This document shows positions 1 through 4,660 of a stretch of DNA of 5,638 bases, in pieces. The stretch lies in contig CAIMBV010000244.1 in assembly GCA_903839355.1 (NCBI GenBank), positions 1-5,638 on the forward strand, given 5' to 3'. Under the pieces are notes generated by a model that ran no database searches, was not told the DNA's origin, and saw only the letters and a program-made list of their open reading frames with translations. A program made the translations under genes and the position numbers. The stretch comes from an uncultured Actinomycetes bacterium (GTDB lineage: Bacteria > Actinomycetota > Actinomycetes > Nanopelagicales > Nanopelagicaceae). Position 1 is the first letter of the stretch; every line of letters starts with the position of its first letter.

Positions 1-1650
1 ACGATGAAAAAGGCGCGCAAAGCGCATGGTGACAAGGTAATTCTCGATGATGTAACCCTCGCCTTCTACCCTGGAGCAAAGATCGGTGTGGTTGGCCCTA
101 ACGGTGCCGGTAAGTCCACCGTGCTCCAGATCATGGCTGGATTGCAGACGGCATCTAACGGCGAAGCATTCTTGAGTCCTGGATATTCGGTTGGAATCTT
201 GTTACAGGAGCCACCGCTCGATGAAGATAAGAACGTTCTTGAGAATGTGCAAGAGGGTGTCGCAGAGACGATGGCACTTTTAAATCGCTTCAATGCAATC
301 TCTGAAGAGATGGCCAACCCAGATGCCGATTACGACAAGCTCTTGGCCGAGATGGGAACGCTTCAGGAACAACTCGATCACCGCAATGCTTGGGATCTTG
401 ACTCTCAACTAGAGCAGGCGATGGATGCACTTCGCTGCCCACCAGGAGATGCCGATGTAAAGGTGTTGTCAGGTGGAGAGCGTCGTCGCGTGGCCCTCTG
501 CAAACTCTTATTGCAACAGCCAGATCTTCTGCTCCTTGATGAGCCTACAAACCATTTGGATGCCGAGTCCGTTCTTTGGCTGGAGCAACATCTCTCCAAA
601 TATCCAGGCACCGTTGTTGCAATCACCCACGATAGGTATTTCTTGGACAACGTTGCAGAGTGGATCTTGGAACTCGACCGCGGTCGCGCCTATCCATACG
701 AAGGAAATTATTCGACCTACCTCGAGACTAAAGCTTCGCGTTTAAAAATTGAAGGCCAAAAAGATGCCAAGCGCGCAAAGCGTTTATCTGAGGAGCTCGA
801 ATGGGTTCGAATGAACGCCAAGGGGCGCCAGACTAAATCCAAGGCCCGCCTGGCTCGCTACGAAGAGATGGCGGCCGAGGCCGACAAGATGCGCAAACTT
901 GATTTTGAAGAGATCCAGATTCCAATGGGTCCTCGCCTTGGCAATATCGTTGTCGAGGTCGAGAATTTAAAGAAGGGCTTTGGAGATCACCTCTTGATCG
1001 ATGATCTCTCCTTCACACTTCCACGCAACGGAATCGTTGGCGTGATTGGACCTAACGGTGCCGGTAAGACAACGCTGTTTAAGACCATTCTTGGACTTGA
1101 AACTCCGGATTCAGGAAGCGTCAAAATTGGTGAGACCGTCAAGATTTCATATGTAGACCAGTCTCGCGGTGGCATCGATCCCAAGAAGACTCTGTGGGAA
1201 GTTGTTTCAGATGGCCTTGATTTCATGAAGGTCGGTAATGTCGAAATGCCTTCGCGTGCTTACGTTTCCTGCTTTGGTTTCAAGGGTCCAGATCAACAGA
1301 AGCCCGCTGGAGTGCTTTCAGGTGGAGAGCGCAATCGCCTCAATCTAGCCCTCACATTAAAAATGGGCGGCAACTTGTTGCTGCTTGACGAGCCTACAAA
1401 CGATCTCGATGTTGAAACTCTTGGTTCACTTGAAAATGCGCTTCTGGAATTTCCTGGTTGCGCCGTAGTGATCTCTCACGATCGCTGGTTCTTAGATCGC
1501 ATTGCGACACACATCTTGGCCTATGAAGGTGATTCGCAATGGTTCTGGTTTGAAGGAAACTTTGAAGCCTATGAGGAGACCAAGATTAAGCGACTCGGGG
1601 TTGAGGCATCACGTCCTCATCGCGTTACCTATCGCAAGTTGACTCGTTAA
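1..1650 (+). CDS. ettA: Energy-dependent translational throttle protein EttA (ABC-F ATPase), 5' end cut by window
   Basis: Cytosolic ABC-F protein. In characterised homologues EttA binds the ribosomal E site and gates entry into elongation according to the ATP/ADP ratio; that role is family knowledge. Numbering from the Met at 4, two ATPase domains are visible: Walker A GPNGAGKST (31-39), Q68, LSGGE (155-159), Walker B ending D179-E180, H209; then a second Walker A (349-357), LSGGE (438-442), Walker B ending D462-E463, H492. An acidic insert at about 88-128 fits the EttA arm. The basic linker at about 238-300, with WVRMNAKGRQ from 267, fits the P-site tRNA interaction motif. There are no membrane segments, so it is not an exporter. 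The C-terminus RKLTR is typical of EttA. The Met at 4 is probably internal: family proteins carry roughly seven further residues upstream, and the first codon (ACG, Thr) continues that frame. The two Walker A motifs share an identical 18-base stretch. Confidence 0.93.
   Translation, partial: TMKKARKAHGDKVILDDVTLAFYPGAKIGVVGPNGAGKSTVLQIMAGLQTASNGEAFLSPGYSVGILLQEPPLDEDKNVLENVQEGVAETMALLNRFNAISEEMANPDADYDKLLAEMGTLQEQLDHRNAWDLDSQLEQAMDALRCPPGDADVKVLSGGERRRVALCKLLLQQPDLLLLDEPTNHLDAESVLWLEQHLSKYPGTVVAITHDRYFLDNVAEWILELDRGRAYPYEGNYSTYLETKASRLKIEGQKDAKRAKRLSEELEWVRMNAKGRQTKSKARLARYEEMAAEADKMRKLDFEEIQIPMGPRLGNIVVEVENLKKGFGDHLLIDDLSFTLPRNGIVGVIGPNGAGKTTLFKTILGLETPDSGSVKIGETVKISYVDQSRGGIDPKKTLWEVVSDGLDFMKVGNVEMPSRAYVSCFGFKGPDQQKPAGVLSGGERNRLNLALTLKMGGNLLLLDEPTNDLDVETLGSLENALLEFPGCAVVISHDRWFLDRIATHILAYEGDSQWFWFEGNFEAYEETKIKRLGVEASRPHRVTYRKLTR
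97..114 (+). repeat. 18-base direct repeat, copy 1 (copy 2 at 1051-1068)
   Basis: The sequence CCTAACGGTGCCGGTAAG occurs identically at 97-114 and 1051-1068, encoding the core of Walker A in each half of ettA. Two further identities lie between the halves: 14 bases (469-482 and 1318-1331, signature motif) and 12 bases (541-552 and 1390-1401, after Walker B). Protein conservation explains part of this, but the synonymous positions also agree. Confidence 0.8.
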
Positions 1651-1660
1651 TTTTTAAAAC

Positions 1661-1678
1661 ATTTTCATTAAGGAAAAT
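1661..1678. repeat. AT-rich inverted repeat in the ettA-aglA spacer
   Basis: ATTTTC (1661-1666) is perfectly complementary to GAAAAT (1673-1678) across a 6-base gap, in the 42-bp spacer just before the aglA ribosome binding site. It follows a TTTTTAAAA run that starts right after the ettA stop. It has only one G:C pair, so it is a poor terminator. It could be a protein-binding site, but it matches no operator I know, and chance is possible in AT-rich DNA. Confidence 0.3.
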
Positions 1679-1680
1679 AA

Positions 1681-1686
1681 AGGGAG
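1681..1686 (+). promoter_or_regulatory. Ribosome binding site of aglA
   Basis: AGGGAG lies 6 bases before the ATG at 1693 and contains the GGAG core complementary to the 16S rRNA 3' end. It supports this start, which puts the conserved WWRD motif at residues 11-14 as expected for the family. Confidence 0.7.
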
Positions 1687-1692
1687 TAGTAG

Positions 1693-3354
1693 ATGTCTTT
1701 GCCTTCTCGCACCGAACGACCATGGTGGCGCGACTCAGTTACGTATCAGATTTATATCCGATCATTCGCCGACTCAAACGGTGATGGCAAAGGTGATGTC
1801 GAAGGAATCCGCTCTCGTCTGCCTTATTTGAAGACTCTCGGCGTTGATGCCATCTGGATTACTCCCTGGTATCCGTCCCCTCAGATGGATCACGGCTATG
1901 ACGTAGCTGATTACATGGATATCGAGCCCGACTATGGCACTCTGGATGAGGCGAAGCGCCTTATCGATGAGGCCCATGCCCTGGGCATCAAGTTCATCAT
2001 CGATATCGTCCCTAACCACTCCTCAGACAAGCACAAGTGGTTCCAGGAGGCCCTTAAAGCCGCTCCAGGCTCGCCTGAGCGCGATAGATACGTCTTTAGG
2101 GATGGCAAGGGTAAGGATGGCGAACTGCCTCCTAATAACTGGCAGGCAATTTTTGGCGGTCCCGCCTGGGAGCGGATCATCGAGGCCGACGGCAAGCTGG
2201 GGCAGTGGTATCTCCACCTCTTCGCCGTTGAACAACCTGATTTCAACTGGGATAACCCGGTTGTCCGCGAACACTTTGAAGAGGTTCTTCACTTCTGGCT
2301 AAAGCTAGGGGTCGATGGATTCCGCATCGATGTGGCCCACGGAATGATCAAGGAACCTGGGTTGCCCGATGAACTTAAATCAGCCGATCTATTAACAGCG
2401 CAGAAGTCGCCTTACTTTGATCAGGATGGCGTCCACGAAATTTATCGATCATGGCGATTAATCTTTGATTCATATCCTGGAGATCGAATGGGCGTTGCTG
2501 AAGCGTGGGTCTCGAAAGAGTCACTTCCTAAATACATTCGTCCCGACGAACTCGCAAACTCTTTCAACTTCCATTTCTTGGACTCCAAATGGGATGTCAA
2601 AGAACTTCGGACAAATATCACTGAGTCATTTGAACTTTTGACTACTACTGGTGCACCAGCTTCATGGGTGCTTGAGAATCACGACGTAACTCGCTCTGTT
2701 AACCGTTTTGATTTAGGTCTACGTGGTGGCGGAGTTGACACTCCAGAGAAGCGATTTGGTGACATATCCAAATTTGATATCAAGCGTGGAACAAAGCGCG
2801 CTCGCGCAGCTGCACTCTTGATGCTGGCACTTCCAGGTGGCGCATATATCTACCAAGGTGAAGAGTTGGCGCTTCCTGAGGCAACTGGAATTCCAAAGGA
2901 TCGGCTTACAGATCCGCGATGGAAGTTATCTGGTTACACAGATCCAGGTCGCGATGGATGTCGCGTACCTATTCCATGGAAGGCTGATGTAGCTGGTTCA
3001 TATGGCTTTTCGAGCAATCCAAAACTTGGTGATGGCGACTCATGGTTGCCACAACCAAAGCATTGGGGAACTTTGTCGGTAGAAATTCAAGAGCGCGACC
3101 CTGAGTCGACACTTAACTTGTATCGCGCCGCACTTGATATTCGTCATCGCGAAGCAGGACTTGGCGATGGCACGATGGAGTGGATCCAAACTGATAAAGA
3201 TGTTCTGGCGTTTAGCCGTCCCGGTGGATTCGCTTGTTATGTGAACTTTGGCAAGGCGATTCCAGTTCCCGCTGGAGAGATCTTGCTGTCATCTAATCCC
3301 GTCCAGAGCGATCTGCTCGAGACCGATACCGCTATCTGGATTCGCACCAAGTAA
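1693..3354 (+). CDS. aglA: Alpha-glucosidase, GH13 family (oligo-1,6-glucosidase-like)
   Basis: Retaining glycoside hydrolase, probably cytosolic (no signal peptide), releasing glucose from the non-reducing ends of short alpha-glucosides such as maltose or isomaltose. Visible motifs: metal-binding loop D27-N29-D31-K33-D35; GVDAIWITP (50-58); HGYDVADY (67-74); DIVPNH (104-109); QPDFN (181-185); GFRID with R211 and nucleophile D213; acid/base E270 in AEAW; NHD with H330 and stabiliser D331; GGAYIYQGEE (382-391). QPDFN resembles the QPDLN signature of the oligo-1,6-glucosidase subfamily, with Phe for Leu. V214, next to the nucleophile, is the position linked to alpha-1,6 preference in yeast isomaltase. 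Domain B spans about 109-180, and the C-terminal beta domain is short. The 553-residue length is normal, with no break. Codon use shifts sharply near 2400. The family call is firm; linkage preference is inference, and transglucosylation is possible. Confidence 0.9.
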   Translation: MSLPSRTERPWWRDSVTYQIYIRSFADSNGDGKGDVEGIRSRLPYLKTLGVDAIWITPWYPSPQMDHGYDVADYMDIEPDYGTLDEAKRLIDEAHALGIKFIIDIVPNHSSDKHKWFQEALKAAPGSPERDRYVFRDGKGKDGELPPNNWQAIFGGPAWERIIEADGKLGQWYLHLFAVEQPDFNWDNPVVREHFEEVLHFWLKLGVDGFRIDVAHGMIKEPGLPDELKSADLLTAQKSPYFDQDGVHEIYRSWRLIFDSYPGDRMGVAEAWVSKESLPKYIRPDELANSFNFHFLDSKWDVKELRTNITESFELLTTTGAPASWVLENHDVTRSVNRFDLGLRGGGVDTPEKRFGDISKFDIKRGTKRARAAALLMLALPGGAYIYQGEELALPEATGIPKDRLTDPRWKLSGYTDPGRDGCRVPIPWKADVAGSYGFSSNPKLGDGDSWLPQPKHWGTLSVEIQERDPESTLNLYRAALDIRHREAGLGDGTMEWIQTDKDVLAFSRPGGFACYVNFGKAIPVPAGEILLSSNPVQSDLLETDTAIWIRTK

Positions 3355-3356
3355 CT

Positions 3357-3737
3357 ATGAGCGAGAACGATCTCTATGAAGCCTTAGGCGGGCATCAGAC
3401 TTTCGAGAACCTTGTCTCTCACTTTTACGCCTTGGTGACCGTCGATCCAATTTTGAGACCGATGTATCCAGATACTGGACTGGGTGAGGCGGCCGAGCGC
3501 TTGATGCTCTTTCTGGAGCAGTACTGGGGTGGGCCAACCACCTATCAAGAGACCCGTGGGCATCCCAGGTTGCGGATGCGCCATGCTGGCTTTCATATCG
3601 GAAAGGCAGAGCACGATGCCTGGTTGCGCTGCATGAGATCTGCAGTCGATGAGATCGAGGTAGCCCCAGAACTCAAAGAGAAGCTCTGGAGTTATATGGA
3701 GTTCGCCGCGGCTTCTTTGGTCAATCAGCCCGAATAG
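3357..3737 (+). CDS. glbO: Group II truncated haemoglobin (HbO/trHbO)
   Basis: Small cytosolic haem protein of the 2-on-2 globin fold, 126 residues, close to the length of mycobacterial HbO. Key haem-pocket residues are present, assigned by comparison with remembered M. tuberculosis HbO: F23-Y24 (TyrB10), Y37 (TyrCD1), the YWGGP stretch at 56-60, proximal His F8 as H76 in LRMRHA, and W89 (TrpG8) in DAWLRCM. This Tyr/Tyr/Trp set marks group II. Homologues bind oxygen tightly and have been linked to oxygen handling, NO or peroxide chemistry; the role here is not known. The ATG starts two bases after the aglA stop and has no convincing Shine-Dalgarno of its own, so translation is probably coupled to aglA. 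No frameshift or missing ligand is visible. Confidence 0.95.
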   Translation: MSENDLYEALGGHQTFENLVSHFYALVTVDPILRPMYPDTGLGEAAERLMLFLEQYWGGPTTYQETRGHPRLRMRHAGFHIGKAEHDAWLRCMRSAVDEIEVAPELKEKLWSYMEFAAASLVNQPE

Positions 3738-3790
3738 TCCAGCGCGGCAGGCGCCGTTACTTAAAGTTCACCCCGACTTGCGAAAATAGA

Positions 3791-3820
3791 TGGCGAATAT
3801 CCTGCATTTCGCCAGGATGT
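3791..3820 (+). other. Pair of overlapping, mutually exclusive hairpins
   Basis: Hairpin A pairs TGGCGAA (3791-3797) with TTCGCCA (3808-3814) around a 10-base loop. Hairpin B pairs ATCCTG (3799-3804) with CAGGAT (3813-3818), extended by a T-G wobble and an A-T pair out to 3797 and 3820. B's left arm sits in A's loop and the right arms overlap, so only one can form at a time. The base pairing is read directly; any switching role is inference. Confidence 0.4.
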
Positions 3821-3838
3821 AGGGCAAGATTTCCCCAA

Positions 3839-3857
3839 CGGCGCGAGCCACGCGCTG
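3839..3857 (+). other. GC-rich hairpin just before the HNH ribosome binding site
   Basis: CGGCGCG (3839-3845) pairs with CGCGCTG (3851-3857) over 7 pairs including one G-T wobble, around the 5-base loop AGCCA. It is followed by CTTTCT, not a real T-run. It could be a weak terminator for the aglA-glbO transcript, or a translational control element 6 bases before the Shine-Dalgarno at 3864. Confidence 0.45.
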
Positions 3858-3863
3858 CTTTCT

Positions 3864-3869
3864 AGGGAG
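3864..3869 (+). promoter_or_regulatory. Ribosome binding site fixing the GTG start of the HNH gene
   Basis: AGGGAG lies 8 bases before the GTG at 3878, the same hexamer as before aglA. An in-frame TAG at 3863-3865 closes the frame upstream, and the next in-frame Met is residue 97, so GTG is the only sensible start. Confidence 0.75.
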
Positions 3870-3877
3870 CAAGTTCA

Positions 3878-4408
3878 GTGCCACAAACTTTGGTTCTGAA
3901 CGCCACCTATGAGCCACTAGGTGTCGTTACAGAAAGACGAGCCTTAATCCTCGTCTTAAATCAGCGTGCTATCGCCGTGGAAAATTCTGAAACGATCTTG
4001 CATTACTCAGGCGGTGAAGTTGTTCTGCCCGCCGTTATCAAGCTACATAAATTTGTGCGAATTCCTTATCGCCATGCGGTTCCACTCTCTAGGCGCGCCA
4101 TCTTTGCTCGTGATGGTGGCAAGTGCGTTTACTGCTCAGCCCCAGCAACCTCTATCGATCATGTGATGCCACGTAGTCGTGGCGGTGCACATGCTTGGGA
4201 GAATGTGGTCTCGGCCTGTCACAAGTGCAATCATCAGAAGGCGGACCGCACTCTTAAAGAGATCGGTTGGCGCTTGCGCCATGTGCCGCGCGAACCAGTA
4301 GGCGCAGCTTGGCGGATTCTTGGCACAGGTCGACCTGATGTGCGCTGGCTCTCATACCTACAGCCCTATGGCGTAGAACAGATGCAAGCCTCGGCCGCCT
4401 CGGCATAA
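3878..4408 (+). CDS. HNH endonuclease-fold protein, conserved actinobacterial type
   Basis: 176-residue protein starting at GTG. Residues 1-70 form an N-terminal region (MPQTLVLNATYEPL and onward) that I associate with a widespread actinobacterial HNH protein. The HNH core follows: zinc-binding pairs C83-x2-C86 and C114-x2-C117, the catalytic-type D94-H95 in the IDHVMPRSRGG stretch, N109, and N118-H119 with K121. All core residues are intact, so nuclease activity on DNA or RNA is plausible, but the substrate and cellular role are unknown. There is no methyltransferase, restriction, intein, Cas or toxin-immunity partner beside it, which argues against restriction-modification, homing or effector roles. 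The strict conservation and chromosomal setting fit a core DNA-maintenance role, which is inference. The tail from about 127 (IGWRLRHVPREP) is outside the HNH domain. The leader is structured (3738-3877). Confidence 0.85.
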   Translation: MPQTLVLNATYEPLGVVTERRALILVLNQRAIAVENSETILHYSGGEVVLPAVIKLHKFVRIPYRHAVPLSRRAIFARDGGKCVYCSAPATSIDHVMPRSRGGAHAWENVVSACHKCNHQKADRTLKEIGWRLRHVPREPVGAAWRILGTGRPDVRWLSYLQPYGVEQMQASAASA

Positions 4409-4426
4409 CTTTTCCCAAGCGTCTAA

Positions 4427-4432
4427 TACACT
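4427..4432 (+). promoter_or_regulatory. Candidate -10 box giving a leaderless transcript
   Basis: TACACT fits the actinobacterial -10 pattern TANNNT. It ends 6 bases before the ATG at 4439, so transcription would start at or next to the A of the start codon. There is no clear -35 (about CATAAC at 4404-4409) and no Shine-Dalgarno, both in keeping with leaderless expression, which is common in Actinomycetota. Confidence 0.5.
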
Positions 4433-4438
4433 TTCGCC

Positions 4439-4612
4439 ATGATCGCCCACTTCCTTAGCCACGTAGCCATGTCGACCCAAGAGCCGGGCTCTGATCCAGG
4501 GTCGGGGCTTAAGTGGTACCAGACCTTCTTGCTTTTCTTCGTGACGCCAGTCAGTCTCTTTCTGGGAATCGCTTCGGTCGTTTTGCTAGCAACTCGCCCC
4601 AAGAAGAAATAA
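4439..4612 (+). CDS. Small single-pass membrane protein, unknown function (57 aa)
   Basis: Short gene between the HNH gene and pepN. Translation gives MIAHFLSHVAM, then a hydrophilic Pro/Gly/Ser stretch (STQEPGSDPGSG, 12-23), K25-W26, one hydrophobic helix at about 29-52 (FLLFFVTPVSLFLG and onward), and the basic tail RPKKK. The positive-inside rule suggests N-out, C-in. The frame is closed by an in-frame TAA at 4424-4426, so only Met1 (4439) or Met11 (4469, 47 aa) can start it. Neither has a Shine-Dalgarno. A -10-like box spaced for a leaderless mRNA favours 4439, while MSTQ at Met11 is a reasonable alternative. The stop codon lies in the loop of the hairpin at 4595-4624. I do not recognise the family. 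Small membrane proteins are common in this actinobacterial context, and no function can be given. Confidence 0.65.
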   Translation: MIAHFLSHVAMSTQEPGSDPGSGLKWYQTFLLFFVTPVSLFLGIASVVLLATRPKKK

Positions 4613-4624
4613 TTTTCTGGGGCG
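4595..4624. terminator. Shared hairpin between convergent genes
   Basis: CGCCCCA (4595-4601) pairs perfectly with TGGGGCG (4618-4624). With A4602 bulged, GAAGA (4603-4607) continues the stem against TTTTC (4613-4617), leaving a 5-base loop that holds the TAA stop of the small membrane gene. It sits between two converging genes, so it could end transcripts from both sides. Neither side has a proper T-run, though actinobacterial terminators often lack one. Confidence 0.55.
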
Positions 4625-4660
4625 TGTGTTGCCCTTATAACAAGTTGGCTTAAGAACGAA

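Larger units (their letters stand above)
3738..3877 (+). promoter_or_regulatory. Structured spacer and leader before the HNH gene, function unknown
   Basis: This 140-bp stretch between glbO and the HNH gene is rich in inverted repeats: two mutually exclusive hairpins (3791-3814 and 3797-3820), an outer CTTGC/GCAAG pairing (3777-3781 with 3824-3828), and a GC hairpin just before the ribosome binding site (3839-3857). TTCCC (3831-3835) can pair with GGGAG (3865-3869) around that GC hairpin and could hide the Shine-Dalgarno. A tiny reading frame (3790-3822) lies across the first pair. I recognise no riboswitch class. A promoter for the HNH gene may be here (a weak -35-like TTAAAG at 3761-3766 with an A-rich -10 near 3783-3788), but no strong hexamers are seen. 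Confidence 0.35.

Noticed and set aside
4..1650. Drug-efflux or macrolide-resistance ABC transporter, as such genes are often labelled
   Set aside because: There are no membrane segments. The arm insert, tRNA-interacting linker and RKLTR end fit EttA, a translation factor.
1651..1665. T-run after the ettA stop as an intrinsic terminator
   Set aside because: No GC stem precedes the run, and the only inverted repeat follows it and is nearly all A:T.
1934..2302. 122-codon frame on the plus strand, and 81- to 104-codon frames on the minus strand, within 1774-2302
   Set aside because: They lie entirely inside the well-supported aglA frame, have no recognisable motifs and are other-frame shadows.
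1693..3354. Trehalose synthase (TreS) or amylosucrase
   Set aside because: The motif set (QPDFN, GFRIDVAHG, short C-terminal domain) and 553-residue length fit alpha-glucosidases better; there is no fused maltokinase and no TreS-type motif seen.
3738..3877. tRNA or other known structured RNA gene
   Set aside because: No cloverleaf, acceptor pairing or T-loop pattern could be built, and no riboswitch core was recognised.
3738..4408. IscB/OMEGA-type system (HNH protein with a structured upstream RNA)
   Set aside because: The protein has only the HNH core with no RuvC parts or bridge helix and is far too short; the upstream spacer is 140 bp, shorter than known omega RNAs.
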